Source: Frisingicoccus caecimuris
GTDB lineage: Bacteria > Bacillota > Clostridia > Lachnospirales > Lachnospiraceae
Assembly: GCF_004340975.1 (NCBI RefSeq)
Contig: NZ_SLXA01000003.1
Span: 124,001-188,000 of the forward strand
Length of the DNA: 64,000 bases
Direction: 5' to 3'
Made by a program: the position numbers and the translations under genes. Of the stretch, positions 1 to 9,346 are shown in pieces. A model generated the notes under the pieces. That model was not told the DNA's origin, did not search any database, and saw only the letters and a program-made list of their open reading frames with translations. Numbering within the stretch: position 1 is the first letter of the stretch; every line of letters begins with the position of its first letter.

Positions 1-972
1 GCGCGTCAGATTTATGATTGGATGCACGTGAAACTGGTTCAGAGTTTCGATGAGATGACGAATCTTTCGAAAAATCTGAGAGAACGTCTGAAATGTGAAG
101 CGACGCTTTATCCGGTGACGATGGTCGACCGTCTGGTTTCGAACATCGACGGCACCCGAAAATATCTTTTCAGGATGGAAGATGGCAGTGTTATTGAGAG
201 TGTGTTGATGAAATATAAACACGGAAATTCTGTTTGTATTTCTTCTCAGGTTGGCTGCCGTATGGGCTGCCGGTTCTGCGCGTCTACACTTCTGGGCCTG
301 GAACGTGATTTGACAGCGGCAGAGATGCTTGGACAGGTGTATGCAATACAAAAAGAGTCGGGTGAGCGCGTCTCCAATGTGGTCATTATGGGAACCGGAG
401 AACCATTAGATAATTATGATGCGGCCGTCCGGTTCATTCGGATGATTTCTGATGACAAAGGGCTGAATATCAGTCAGAGAAACATTACCCTTTCTACCTG
501 TGGACTTGTACCGGAAATTTATCGGTTGGCGGATGAACATCTGCAGATGACTCTGGCAATTTCATTGCATGCATCCAATGATGAGAAACGAAAATCCATG
601 ATGCCGATCGCCAATAAATATTCGATTGAAGAACTCTTAAAAGCCTGCCGCTATTATTACGATACAAATGGCAGGCGGCTGACATTTGAATACAGCCTGG
701 CAGGCGGCGTGAATGACTCGCCGGAGGACGTCAGAGCGCTGGCACATCTTTTGAAGGGATTCATGTGGCATGTGAATCTGATTCCTATTAATCCGGTGGA
801 GGAGCGGGATTATATCCAGTCTGACAGGAAATCCATTGTGAATTTCAAAAATAACCTTGAAAAATATGGGGGAAATGTTACTATAAGAAGAGAAATGGGT
901 CGGGATATACAGGCAGCCTGTGGCCAGTTACGCCGCAGATATATGACTCAGACTGGAAAAAAGGAGGTATAG
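1..972 (+). CDS. rlmN: Dual-specificity 23S rRNA A2503 / tRNA A37 C2-methyltransferase RlmN, 5' end outside window
   Basis: Radical SAM enzyme that methylates C2 of A2503 in 23S rRNA and A37 in some tRNAs. The reading frame is already open at base 1 (ARQIYDW before the first ATG at 22), so the N-terminus lies to the left; 323 residues are visible of a usual ~350. The radical-SAM cluster motif CX3CX2C is seen as CRMGCRFC (visible residues 86, 90, 93). The C-terminal AACGQL carries the second conserved cysteine (visible residue 307), which forms the methyl-carrying intermediate in this family. Its stop is one base before prpC, so it heads a co-transcribed rlmN-prpC-pknB-rsgA-rpe-thiN series, a common order in Clostridia. 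Family assignment is firm; which tRNAs are modified cannot be read from sequence. Confidence 0.96.
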   Translation, partial: ARQIYDWMHVKLVQSFDEMTNLSKNLRERLKCEATLYPVTMVDRLVSNIDGTRKYLFRMEDGSVIESVLMKYKHGNSVCISSQVGCRMGCRFCASTLLGLERDLTAAEMLGQVYAIQKESGERVSNVVIMGTGEPLDNYDAAVRFIRMISDDKGLNISQRNITLSTCGLVPEIYRLADEHLQMTLAISLHASNDEKRKSMMPIANKYSIEELLKACRYYYDTNGRRLTFEYSLAGGVNDSPEDVRALAHLLKGFMWHVNLIPINPVEERDYIQSDRKSIVNFKNNLEKYGGNVTIRREMGRDIQAACGQLRRRYMTQTGKKEV

Positions 973-973
973 G

Positions 974-1714
974 ATGCGGGTATATGGAAAAACAGATGTA
1001 GGTCTGGTCCGGAAAATAAATCAGGATTTTATATATTATTCTCAGGAACCGGTGGGCGCTTTCCCGAATCTGTTCATCGTGGCTGACGGTATGGGTGGCC
1101 ATAATGCGGGCGATTTTGCTTCACGATATGCCGTAGAATGTTTTTTGGAATATATAAAAACTTCAAAACCGGACGCTTTGATTCGTATGGTGGATGAGGG
1201 CGTGAAATATGCCAATCGTAAACTGATCGAGAAGGCGGCCGAAGATGAATCTTTGAGAGGTATGGGGACGACGATGGTCGTAGCCTATATTGAGGAGGAT
1301 CAGCTTTTTGTGGGAAATATCGGAGACAGTCGTCTCTATCTTCTTGATAAAGAGATTAATCAGGTAACAGAGGATCATTCCTTTGTTGCAACACTTGTGA
1401 GAGCCGGTGAACTGACAAAGGAACAGGCCAGGAATCATCCGGATAAAAATATCATCACGAGGGCTGTTGGAGCAGCAGAGAATGCCAAGATTGACTTCTT
1501 TGAGGTGGATCTGGAACGAGGTGATCAGATTCTCATGTGTTCGGACGGACTCTCAAATATGGTTGAAGATGATATGCTGTTTGATATTGTAAAGAATACA
1601 TATATTGGCGATGTGGTCGATGAATTGATCGATGAAGCCAAACATAACGGCGGTTTAGATAATATTGCAGTCATTGTTATTGACCCTTTTGATGTGGAGG
1701 TGAATAGATGTTAA
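974..1714 (+). CDS. prpC: PP2C-family Ser/Thr protein phosphatase PrpC/Stp
   Basis: Mn/Mg-dependent PPM/PP2C phosphatase of 246 residues that removes phosphate from targets of the neighbouring PASTA kinase. Metal-binding motifs of the family are present in order: VADGMGGH near residue 36, MGTTMV, GDSRLY, CSDGLSNMV and the closing GGLDNIAVIVI. There is no membrane segment, so it is cytosolic. A strong ribosome site (GGAGGT, 963-968) sits just ahead of the ATG inside the end of rlmN. The 3' end overlaps pknB by 7 bases, which points to translational coupling of phosphatase and kinase. Confidence 0.95.
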   Translation: MRVYGKTDVGLVRKINQDFIYYSQEPVGAFPNLFIVADGMGGHNAGDFASRYAVECFLEYIKTSKPDALIRMVDEGVKYANRKLIEKAAEDESLRGMGTTMVVAYIEEDQLFVGNIGDSRLYLLDKEINQVTEDHSFVATLVRAGELTKEQARNHPDKNIITRAVGAAENAKIDFFEVDLERGDQILMCSDGLSNMVEDDMLFDIVKNTYIGDVVDELIDEAKHNGGLDNIAVIVIDPFDVEVNRC

Positions 1715-3873
1715 CAGCAGGGACGCTTTTGGCGGGAAGATATGAGATTGTCGGCAGAATCGGCGCTGGCGGCATGTCGAATGTGTATAAAGCCAAAGAC
1801 CAGAAATTGAATCGTTTTGTCGCTGTGAAGGTTTTGAAGCCGGAATTCAGTGCAGACGCTACATTTGTAAAAAAATTCCGGGTGGAAGCTCAATCGGCCG
1901 CCGGATTATCCCATCCGAATATTGTCAATGTCTATGATGTTGGTGAGGAAGACGGGATTTATTATATTGTTATGGAACTGGTTCAGGGAATCACTCTGAA
2001 ACATTATATTGAAAGAAAAGGAAAGCTTGATATCCGGGAAGTTTTGAATATTTCCGTTCAGATTGCTTCCGGTATGGGAGCCGCCCATGCCAACCGGATT
2101 ATTCATAGAGATATAAAACCGCAGAATGTCATCATGTCCAGAGACGGCAAAGTAAAAGTGACGGACTTTGGTATTGCCAAGGCGGCGGATTCGACGACGG
2201 TGACGACCAATGCGGCCGGTTCGGTGCATTATATTTCACCGGAGCAGGCCAGAGGCGGTTATAGTGATGAGAAGAGTGATATCTATTCTTTGGGTATCAC
2301 GATGTATGAGATGGTCACCGGAAAAGTACCTTATGATGGTGAGAACAATGTGTCTGTGGCGCTTCAGCATATTCAGGGTAATATGGTACCGCCGAGACAG
2401 TTGAATCCGGATATTCCGCGGAGTGTGGAACGGATTATTCTCAAGTGTACTCAGAAAAAGCCGGATCTGCGTTATAGTTCAGCAAAAGAGCTGATCATGG
2501 ATCTGCGCCGGGCTCTGGCAGAACCGGATGGCAACTATGTGGTCATCGGCACGGTAACTCCGTCCGGTGGCGTGGGCGACAGTACGACGGTGGTCATGGA
2601 TGAAAATGATGTACAGAAACTTCGCAACGCATCTCTTCATAAAGACCGGGAATCGGCCAGACGGGCAGAACGGCTGACACCGGAAGAACGGCGGCGCCGT
2701 CAGCTGGAAGAAGAGCGTAAAGAATATGAAGAATATGATAATCATCATGAACGTAAGAAACCAAAGCCAAAGAAACCGGAGCCTGTCATAGAAGAGGATG
2801 AGGATGAAGACGATGTCAATCCGGCACTGGATAAGACAATGACCATTTTTGGCATCGTAGGTGCGGTAATTATCGTGATTGTTATTTTCTTCCTGATCGG
2901 ACGGGCCGGAGGTCTGTTCGGAGGTTTTGGCAATACAACGAAATCGACCCGCACATCGGGAAATATCTCGACGGAAAGCCGTCAGGTCTCAGTGCCGGAT
3001 TGCGCCGGAAAGACTCAGGATGAAGCCATTACACTTCTTCAGGAAAAGGAACTGGATTATAAGATTCAGGAAAAAGAAGATGATTCCATAGAGAAAGGTG
3101 TTGTTATCAGTTCAACACCGGCGGCGGGTGCAAAGGTAGATAAGGGAACAATTATCACTTTGTTTGTCAGCAAGGGCAATGAATCTCCTGACATGCCGGA
3201 TGTGGTCAATATGTCTCTGGAGGCGGCAAAATCTCAGTTGGAAGGCATGGGCCTGAAGGTAAAGGTAGAGAACGTAGAGGATGATTCAGTAGAAGAAAAT
3301 CATGTTATTAAAACATCTCCGGTATCCGGAGAGAAGGTAAAGCTTGGCACAACGGTGACCCTGACAGTCAGCAAGGGCAGAGGCAAAACAACAGTTCCAT
3401 ATCTTGTGAACAAGAGTTATGATGACGCTGCAGCTGCTCTTTCGAATGTAAATCTGCAGGTGGGCAGTGTATCCTACGAGAACAGTGATAGCGTAGAGGT
3501 AGGTTATGTTATCCGACAGGGACTGGATGCCAATTCTCAGGTGGATAAAGGAACCTATGTGGACCTTGTCATAAGTACGGGTCCGAAAGAAACGGAACCG
3601 GCAGAGGGAAGCGCATCTGTCTATATGCCGGGCGATAATCCGTTTGGTCATGACATTGGAGACCAGGCCGCATTCGATTCGGGTACGGTAACCGTTCAGG
3701 TGGAATATGCTGACGGCCGTGTTGAAACTGTATATGCGGCGTACTGCAGTTCTCCAGATGCTTATGATTCCGGATGGGGTACGACAGTGAGTGGCGAACT
3801 TGGAACCTCCGCAACGGTACGCGCCTATGTTGAGGGTGTTCAGTTCGCGTCCTATTCGATTTATTTTAGTTAG
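1708..3873 (+). CDS. pknB: Membrane Ser/Thr protein kinase with PASTA repeats (PknB/PrkC type)
   Basis: Transmembrane kinase that senses muropeptides or lipid II through extracellular PASTA repeats and phosphorylates growth and division proteins. The kinase domain fills about residues 1-280: glycine loop GRIGAGGMSNVY, lysine in VAVKVLK, catalytic HRDIKPQN near residue 133, DFG in VTDFGIAK. A charged juxtamembrane stretch follows (about 300-375), then one hydrophobic helix at about 379-399. Three PASTA units follow, starting near residues 428, 495 and 561 (VSVPDCAGKT, PDMPDVVNMS, TTVPYLVNKS). The last ~90 residues after PASTA3 form an extra Ser/Gly/aromatic-rich domain that I do not recognise. 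Length 721 is somewhat above the ~650 of B. subtilis PrkC because of that tail. Confidence 0.95.
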   Translation: MLTAGTLLAGRYEIVGRIGAGGMSNVYKAKDQKLNRFVAVKVLKPEFSADATFVKKFRVEAQSAAGLSHPNIVNVYDVGEEDGIYYIVMELVQGITLKHYIERKGKLDIREVLNISVQIASGMGAAHANRIIHRDIKPQNVIMSRDGKVKVTDFGIAKAADSTTVTTNAAGSVHYISPEQARGGYSDEKSDIYSLGITMYEMVTGKVPYDGENNVSVALQHIQGNMVPPRQLNPDIPRSVERIILKCTQKKPDLRYSSAKELIMDLRRALAEPDGNYVVIGTVTPSGGVGDSTTVVMDENDVQKLRNASLHKDRESARRAERLTPEERRRRQLEEERKEYEEYDNHHERKKPKPKKPEPVIEEDEDEDDVNPALDKTMTIFGIVGAVIIVIVIFFLIGRAGGLFGGFGNTTKSTRTSGNISTESRQVSVPDCAGKTQDEAITLLQEKELDYKIQEKEDDSIEKGVVISSTPAAGAKVDKGTIITLFVSKGNESPDMPDVVNMSLEAAKSQLEGMGLKVKVENVEDDSVEENHVIKTSPVSGEKVKLGTTVTLTVSKGRGKTTVPYLVNKSYDDAAAALSNVNLQVGSVSYENSDSVEVGYVIRQGLDANSQVDKGTYVDLVISTGPKETEPAEGSASVYMPGDNPFGHDIGDQAAFDSGTVTVQVEYADGRVETVYAAYCSSPDAYDSGWGTTVSGELGTSATVRAYVEGVQFASYSIYFS

Positions 3874-3884
3874 TCGAGGCGTCT

Positions 3885-4763
3885 ATGCAGGGAAAGATTA
3901 TTAAAGGAATCGGCGGATTCTATTATATCCACATCGAGCACCAGGGAATTTATGAATGTAAAGCAAAGGGAATTTTCAGAAACCGGAAAGTTAAACCCCT
4001 GGTGGGTGACAATGTGGAGATTGATATTCTTGATGAGACGGATAAAAAAGGAAATATCCGGGATATTTTACCCCGAAAAAATGAATTGATTCGGCCGGCA
4101 GTGGCAAATATCGATCAGGCATTGGTATTTTTTGCCGCTGCTCAGCCGGAGCCGAATCTGGGACTTTTAGATCGATTTCTTATTCAGATGACCTATAAAC
4201 ACATTCCGACGCTCATCGGATTTAACAAATGCGACCTGATCGACAGGTCCAGACGGGAGGAATTGGAAAACATTTATCGTGCCTGTGGGTATCCGATGCT
4301 TTTTGTCAGTGTGAAAGAGTCTCTTGAAATGAATGAATTAAAAACTTTGCTTAACGGAAAGACGACCGTCCTGGCCGGACCTTCCGGAGTTGGGAAGTCG
4401 TCTTTGATGAATTGGTTATTGCCGGAGGCCGGAATGGAGACAGGAGCTGTCAGCGAAAAGATTAAGCGGGGGCGGCATACGACCCGTCATTCTGAACTGT
4501 TTTATCTCGGTGAGGAAACTTATCTTTTTGATACACCGGGATTCAGCTCTCTCTATTTAAATGATTTTACAGATGAGACATTGAAACTCTATTTTCCCGA
4601 ATTTCTTTCTTATGAGGAAGAATGTCGTTTCGCAGGATGCAATCATTTAAACGAACCGGATTGCGGTGTGAAACGGGCGCTCAAAGAAGGAAAGATCAGT
4701 CGGGTGCGCTATGAAAGTTATACGCAGATGTATCAGGAGTTGAAGGAACAGAGGAGGTATTGA
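3885..4763 (+). CDS. rsgA: Ribosome small-subunit-dependent GTPase RsgA
   Basis: Circularly permuted GTPase for late 30S subunit maturation. The order of motifs shows the permutation: G4 (NKCD, near residue 114) comes before G1 (GPSGVGKSS, near 165) and G3 (DTPG). An N-terminal OB-fold spans about residues 1-70. The C-terminal zinc-binding segment holds CRFAGCNHLNEPDC, matching the family's Cys/His pattern. At 292 residues it has normal length. The start follows the pknB stop by 11 bases; linkage of rsgA to the PASTA kinase is common in Firmicutes, where RsgA is a reported kinase substrate. Its TGA overlaps the rpe start. Confidence 0.96.
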   Translation: MQGKIIKGIGGFYYIHIEHQGIYECKAKGIFRNRKVKPLVGDNVEIDILDETDKKGNIRDILPRKNELIRPAVANIDQALVFFAAAQPEPNLGLLDRFLIQMTYKHIPTLIGFNKCDLIDRSRREELENIYRACGYPMLFVSVKESLEMNELKTLLNGKTTVLAGPSGVGKSSLMNWLLPEAGMETGAVSEKIKRGRHTTRHSELFYLGEETYLFDTPGFSSLYLNDFTDETLKLYFPEFLSYEEECRFAGCNHLNEPDCGVKRALKEGKISRVRYESYTQMYQELKEQRRY

Positions 4764-5425
4764 TGATGTTGATTTTATCTCCGTCGATTTTATCGGCGGA
4801 TTTTGCAAATCTGGGTCAGGATGTGGTGAGAACTGCTCAGGCCGGTGCCGAGTATATTCATATTGACGTGATGGACGGACAGTTTGTGCCGAATATTTCG
4901 TTTGGAATGCCGGTGATTCAGGCCATCCGGCCGGTGACGGATAAGGTGTTTGACGTTCACTTGATGATTGATGAACCGGTGCGGTTCATCAAAGAGTTTG
5001 CGGATGCGGGAGCGGATGTGATCACGGTCCATGCAGAGGCCTGTAAACATCTCCACCGGACAATTCAGGTCATCAAAAGTTATGGTATTAAAGCCGGTGT
5101 GGTTTTAAACCCGGCGACATCTCTTTCGGCAATCGAAGAGATTCTGCCGGAAGTGGATATGGTTCTCTTGATGAGTGTCAATCCGGGATTTGGCGGACAG
5201 AAATACATTGAAACAACAACGGATAAAGTACGTCGGCTGCGTCGGATGATTTCAGATCGAAATTTGGATGTGGATATTGAAGTGGACGGCGGCGTAACGT
5301 TGGACAATGTGGAGATGCTCATTGAAGCCGGAGCCAATATTTTTGTTGCAGGTTCAGCGGTCTATAAAGGTTCCGTGGAAGATAATGTCAAAGGATTTCT
5401 GGAGGTATTTAAAAAATACAAATGA
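4763..5425 (+). CDS. rpe: Ribulose-phosphate 3-epimerase
   Basis: Interconverts D-ribulose 5-phosphate and D-xylulose 5-phosphate in the pentose phosphate pathway. The TIM-barrel protein shows the family landmarks LSPSILSADF at the N-terminus, IHIDVMDGQFVPN with metal and substrate ligands, HLMI, and MSVNPGFGGQ. Length is ~220 residues, normal for Rpe. Start choice is uncertain by one codon: ATG at 4763 and 4766 both follow GAGGAGGT (4751-4758), the second with the better spacing. It overlaps the rsgA stop and its own stop overlaps the thiN ATG, so the three are coupled. Confidence 0.96.
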   Translation: MMLILSPSILSADFANLGQDVVRTAQAGAEYIHIDVMDGQFVPNISFGMPVIQAIRPVTDKVFDVHLMIDEPVRFIKEFADAGADVITVHAEACKHLHRTIQVIKSYGIKAGVVLNPATSLSAIEEILPEVDMVLLMSVNPGFGGQKYIETTTDKVRRLRRMISDRNLDVDIEVDGGVTLDNVEMLIEAGANIFVAGSAVYKGSVEDNVKGFLEVFKKYK

Positions 5426-6135
5426 AAGTATTGATCATTACAGGAGGCAATATCGATGACGATTTTGCCTTCTCTTTTTTAAAAAATAGTAAATATGATG
5501 AGGTGATTGCTGTCGACGGCGGCCTGGCCTTTGCCGACAGAGCCGGAATGACCATTACCCATCTGGTTGGTGATTTTGATACCATTGATGGCGGAACATT
5601 GGAAAAATATGTGCACCGGAAGGATATCTGTGTGCATCAGTTTATTCCCGAGAAGGATTATACAGACACTGATATTGCAGTGAAGCTGGCGCTGCAGTTG
5701 TTTGATGAGAATCCTTGCAGGGAGACGACAGTCAGCAGTTGTCCGTGTAAAATGTCTCAATCGGCCGATGAAAAGATTCTCCACATTTTAGGAGGTACGG
5801 GAAGCCGTCTGGATCATGTGCTGGCCAATCTCCAGATGCTTAAAAATATTATGGAGGCCGGTGTTCAGGGAATATTGATCGACAAGAACAATCAGATTCA
5901 GATGATTCGGGGAGGCTGTGAACTGAAAAAAGAGGGAATTTTTGGAAAATATATGTCCCTCGTTCCGGCAACTATGGATTTATCTGGAATTACGCTGGAA
6001 GGATTTAAATATCCGCTGAATCAGGCAAATACCCATTTCGGCGAAAGCCTTTGTGTAAGTAATGAACTTGTTGCTGAAAAAGGCCGAATCACTATAGAGG
6101 AAGGATTGGCATGGATGATTTTATCCAGGGATTAA
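5422..6135 (+). CDS. thiN: Thiamine pyrophosphokinase
   Basis: Transfers pyrophosphate from ATP to thiamine to give thiamine diphosphate. Recognisable landmarks are the N-terminal ITGG, AVDGG, GDFDTI and the GGTGSRLDH motif, with the C-terminal beta-rich thiamine-binding part after about residue 150. Between residues ~95 and 120 there is an insertion with three cysteines that looks poorly conserved. The start ATG overlaps the rpe stop (ATGA). No thiamine riboswitch is visible in front of it, in keeping with its position as last enzyme gene of the prpC-pknB-rsgA-rpe series. Confidence 0.92.
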   Translation: MKVLIITGGNIDDDFAFSFLKNSKYDEVIAVDGGLAFADRAGMTITHLVGDFDTIDGGTLEKYVHRKDICVHQFIPEKDYTDTDIAVKLALQLFDENPCRETTVSSCPCKMSQSADEKILHILGGTGSRLDHVLANLQMLKNIMEAGVQGILIDKNNQIQMIRGGCELKKEGIFGKYMSLVPATMDLSGITLEGFKYPLNQANTHFGESLCVSNELVAEKGRITIEEGLAWMILSRD

Positions 6136-6139
6136 AACG

Positions 6140-7015
6140 ATGAAAAAAATTGGAATGATCTTGGGGACGGTGAGCATTGCCATGTCGGCCATTTTTGTCC
6201 GCATGGCATCGGCGCCGTCCATTGTTCTTGTGTTTTACCGAATGCTTTTCGCTATTTTGATCTTATTGCCGGTGCTTTTGGTAAAATTTCGCGATGAAAT
6301 AAAGAATCTAAAGGCGAGGGATATTCTTTTCTGTGCCTGCGGCGGTCTGTTTCTTGGTCTGCATTTCACCGTGTTTTTTGAATCACTGAAATATACCAGT
6401 ATCGCCGCCTCCGTTGTTCTTGTTAATATGGAAGCATTTATTGTTTCCCTGACGTTGGTTTTATGGTGTGGGGAAAAGATTCCTGTGAAAGGGATACTGG
6501 GGATTGGAGCTGTCTTTCTCGGTACGGTGTTGATTGCAGTTTCTGACATGGGTAGTGGGAGCAATGTGATTTTTGGAGATATCCTTGCTTTGCTCGGGGC
6601 CTTTTTTGCGTCGGCCTATACATTGTTTGGAAGAGCCTGCAGAACCCATATATCCACCTCAGTTTATACATGTTTTGTATATGGATTTGCCTGTCTGACC
6701 GTCTGTCTTGTGATGATTATTTCGAGGACAGCTTTCACCGGTTATGGACTGGTGAACTATGGCGCTGCTTTTGGAATGACGATTTTTTGTACTTTTTTGG
6801 GGCATAGCGTTTATAGCTGGGGACTGAAATATCTCAGCGCTTCCTACATATCAACTGTGAAGCTGATGGAGTCCTTCTTCTCGTCTCTTTTTGGCTTCTT
6901 TATTTTTGGAGAGATTCCGGGAATACTGGTCATCATTGGCGGAGTCATCGCTATCGGCGGTGTTGCCATCTATTCGCAGGTAGATACAACGGCGCGCGTG
7001 AACACAGGGAAATAG
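6140..7015 (+). CDS. DMT superfamily (EamA) permease
   Basis: Integral membrane protein of 291 residues with about ten hydrophobic helices arranged as two repeated halves, the pattern of the drug/metabolite (EamA, RhaT-like) superfamily. The first half ends near residue 138 and the second repeat contains FGRACRTH and the conserved late helix region WGLKYLSASYISTVKLMES. The transported compound cannot be inferred. The gene begins four bases after thiN, so it is likely transcribed with it, and it ends in a hairpin region shared with the convergent Rpn gene. Confidence 0.9.
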   Translation: MKKIGMILGTVSIAMSAIFVRMASAPSIVLVFYRMLFAILILLPVLLVKFRDEIKNLKARDILFCACGGLFLGLHFTVFFESLKYTSIAASVVLVNMEAFIVSLTLVLWCGEKIPVKGILGIGAVFLGTVLIAVSDMGSGSNVIFGDILALLGAFFASAYTLFGRACRTHISTSVYTCFVYGFACLTVCLVMIISRTAFTGYGLVNYGAAFGMTIFCTFLGHSVYSWGLKYLSASYISTVKLMESFFSSLFGFFIFGEIPGILVIIGGVIAIGGVAIYSQVDTTARVNTGK

Positions 7016-7045
7016 GGAGATAGCAATGCGAAGTTGCTATCCCCC
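7015..7045. terminator. Hairpin between convergent genes
   Basis: Stem GATAGCAA (7019-7026) with TTGCTATC (7034-7041), extended by GGG/CCC around one mismatch. It sits exactly at the end of the DMT permease and before the convergent Rpn gene. The T-run on the plus strand is displaced by about a dozen bases, so termination strength is uncertain. Confidence 0.5.
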
Positions 7046-7054
7046 TATCTGTTG

Positions 7055-7900
7055 TTATTTTTTGAATTCTTTTAAAATGTCTTCATCACTGTATTCAGGA
7101 TATTCGAGAATGAAATGTGTCATCATTTCGATGGTTCCTACATTTTCTTCAAGAATATCCGCGATATCTTCAGGAGACAAACCTTTGACCAGCTTTTTAC
7201 GTACAAGAGCAATGGTATTCAGGAGTTTGCCTTCAGAACGCCCCAGTTCCTTATTTTCCTGATCTCGCATAAATAATGTCATATACTCTCGCCTCCATTC
7301 CAGATTTTCCTTGGCTTTTTTTACTTCGTGATCCAATGATGTAATAAAACTATCTTCGGCTAAGGTGCCGTTATTTATGTATGACAGAAACGCTTTAAGT
7401 GTTGTATTTTTGCCGGATAAATTGCCTTTGGAATTTAAGAAAATTTTTACGGTGCCATCGTTAAGGGAAATATCCGGTTCTTCAATACAGTGGTTTTCAA
7501 ATGTGTACATACACTGGTTACGTCCAAATAAATCAAAACAACAAATGAAAATAACGTAGCTTTGATTGAGATTTTTGTACGAATCGCCTTTTTCGATAAG
7601 ATTTAAATCAATCATGCCCTGATAATAGCGACTGCGTTTAGGCAGATTGTCTTTTTTTACGGGCTGCATTTCGATGTTATATATAACATCTTTGGTGTCT
7701 TTGACGTAAACGTCCAGTCTCACACTTTTTGAATCCGCGGTCATATCAATAACCTTTTGTTCCTCAGGATATTCAATACGTTCAATGTGAATATCCAAAA
7801 TAGCCTCAATCATTTGTTTGCAGATTTCAGGATTCCGCATGACCTTGCCAAAAAGAAAATCGTCGGTAATATCCAAGTTCTCCCATGCTTTAAGATACAT
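7055..7900 (-). CDS. Rpn family recombination-promoting nuclease / PD-(D/E)XK putative transposase
   Basis: Protein of ~281 residues of the Rpn/PDDEXK_2 family, DNA nucleases linked to RecA-independent recombination in E. coli. The N-terminal half carries the nuclease core: the DDFLFGKVM start typical of the family, RLDVYVKD and the active-site IEMQ. The C-terminal half is charged, with GRSEGKLLNTI and a helical tail (SPEDIADILEENVGTIE), the usual Rpn ending. I chose ATG 7900 because AAAGGAGT lies just upstream; an ATG at 7966 would fall almost at the predicted transcription start. In Lachnospiraceae such genes occur in many dispersed copies. It stands alone between housekeeping genes. Confidence 0.85.
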   Translation of the reverse strand: MYLKAWENLDITDDFLFGKVMRNPEICKQMIEAILDIHIERIEYPEEQKVIDMTADSKSVRLDVYVKDTKDVIYNIEMQPVKKDNLPKRSRYYQGMIDLNLIEKGDSYKNLNQSYVIFICCFDLFGRNQCMYTFENHCIEEPDISLNDGTVKIFLNSKGNLSGKNTTLKAFLSYINNGTLAEDSFITSLDHEVKKAKENLEWRREYMTLFMRDQENKELGRSEGKLLNTIALVRKKLVKGLSPEDIADILEENVGTIEMMTHFILEYPEYSDEDILKEFKK

Positions 7901-7978
7901 ATTGTTTACTCCTTTTTCTCGTGTTCGTATGTTCCTTCTTTTGTATATCAGGGAGATTTTATTCATTTGTATATTTAC

Positions 7979-8007
7979 ATTATATTTGAATTAAGAAAAA
8001 AAGTAAA
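7979..8007 (-). promoter_or_regulatory. Sigma-A promoter of the Rpn gene
   Basis: Reading the minus strand, TTTACT (8007-8002) is separated by 17 bases from TATAAT (7984-7979). The expected start near 7972 leaves a leader of about 70 bases to the ATG at 7900. Confidence 0.6.
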
Positions 8008-8024
8008 CAGCGGATAATAAAAGT

Positions 8025-8053
8025 GGCTGCAGCACGAAAATCGTGCAACAGCC
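8025..8053 (-). terminator. Intrinsic terminator after ychF
   Basis: Minus-strand hairpin pairing GGCTGTTGCACGA (8053-8041) with TCGTGCTGCAGCC (8037-8025), all but two positions paired, followed by ACTTTTATT. It starts seven bases after the ychF stop. Confidence 0.8.
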
Positions 8054-8059
8054 ATTTTC

Positions 8060-9157
8060 TCATACATTAAATCGGAACAGGACCACATCTCCGTCTTTTA
8101 CCACATATTCTTTACCTTCCATACGGACAAGTCCTTTTTCTTTGGCGGCGTTGTAAGTGCCGCAGGCCATCAGGTCGTCATAGCTGACAACTTCGGCTTT
8201 GATAAATCCGCGTTCAAAATCGGAATGGATCTTTCCGGCGGCCTGAGGTGCCTTGGTGCCATTTTTAATGGTCCATGCACGGGATTCGGTTGGTCCGGCG
8301 GTCAGGTAGCTGATCAGGCCGAGCAGACGGTAACTGGCTTTGATAAGTTTTTCCAGACCGGATTCGGAAAGCCCCAGATCTTCAAGAAACATTTTCTTTT
8401 CATCATCGTCCAGTTCGGCGATTTCCTGCTCAATCTGGGCGCAGATGACAAAGACTTCGGAACCTTCTGAAGCCGCATATTCCCGAACGGAAGCAACGAA
8501 TTCATTGCTGGCGGCGTCATCGGCCAGGTCGTCTTCGGAAACATTGGCCGCATAAATGACCGGTTTGCCTGTAAGAAGATTGAAACTCTGCAAAAGAGCC
8601 TGTTCTTCTTCGTCATCAATTTCAAGAGAACGGGCCATTTTACCGCTTTCCAGATGGTCGATAATTCGTTTGACCAGGTCGGCTTCTTTGGCGAGGGCTT
8701 TATCATTGCGGGCGCCTTTGCTTACTTTGGCATAGCGGCGTTCCATAATTTCAATATCGGAGAAGATTAATTCCAGATTGATAGTCTCGATATCTCTTAA
8801 TGGATTGATGCTTCCGTCCACATGGACGATATTGTCATTTTCAAAACAACGGACAACATGGACGATGGCATCAACCTCGCGGATGTTGGAGAGAAACTGG
8901 TTCCCGAGACCTTCGCCTTTGGAGGCTCCTTTCACCAGACCGGCAATATCCACAAATTCAATGACGGCCGGAACAATTTTAGCGGAATCATAAAGATCGG
9001 CCAGTACATCCAGACGGTGGTCCGGTACGGAAACAATCCCCACATTTGGATCAATCGTACAAAATGGATAGTTGGCAGATTCAGCGCCGGCTTTTGTTAG
9101 CGAATTGAAGAGGGTACTTTTACCCACATTCGGGAGACCGACAATACCTAATTTCAT
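8060..9157 (-). CDS. ychF: Redox-regulated ATPase/GTPase YchF (OLA1 type)
   Basis: Obg-family P-loop NTPase that binds ribosomes and hydrolyses ATP in preference to GTP. Walker A is GLPNVGKST at the N-terminus, G3 is [10 protein letters not shown], and the NxxE variant expected for ATP preference is present (YAANVSED). A coiled-coil insertion lies around residues 130-200, and the C-terminal TGS domain contains [12 protein letters not shown] and VVLFRFNV. Length ~365 is typical. ATG 9157 is preferred over ATG 9163 because it is better spaced from AAAGGAC. Confidence 0.95.
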   Translation of the reverse strand: MKLGIVGLPNVGKSTLFNSLTKAGAESANYPFCTIDPNVGIVSVPDHRLDVLADLYDSAKIVPAVIEFVDIAGLVKGASKGEGLGNQFLSNIREVDAIVHVVRCFENDNIVHVDGSINPLRDIETINLELIFSDIEIMERRYAKVSKGARNDKALAKEADLVKRIIDHLESGKMARSLEIDDEEEQALLQSFNLLTGKPVIYAANVSEDDLADDAASNEFVASVREYAASEGSEVFVICAQIEQEIAELDDDEKKMFLEDLGLSESGLEKLIKASYRLLGLISYLTAGPTESRAWTIKNGTKAPQAAGKIHSDFERGFIKAEVVSYDDLMACGTYNAAKEKGLVRMEGKEYVVKDGDVVLFRFNV

Positions 9158-9309
9158 ATTCATACGTCCTTTCTTATATAAAAGCAGCAGTTAAAATGCC
9201 GCTTCTTCACACATTCTCACCCATTTTATCATATATTTTAGAAAAAAACCATATGATTCATAATGTATTAAAAAAGAATGAATTTTTTTTGAAAAAACCA
9301 AAATTGGTA

Positions 9310-9338
9310 TTGCTATCTCAATCCAAATAATATAGAAT
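9310..9338 (+). promoter_or_regulatory. Sigma-A promoter of the mraZ/dcw cluster
   Basis: TTGCTA (9310-9315), 17-base spacer, TAGAAT (9333-9338). The predicted start near 9345 falls immediately before the 10-bp MraZ-box repeats. Confidence 0.65.
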
Positions 9339-9346
9339 AAAACTAC

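Noticed and set aside
7055-7900. Insertion sequence around the Rpn-family gene
   Set aside because: No terminal inverted repeats or target duplications were seen at its borders; it appears as a single gene with its own promoter.
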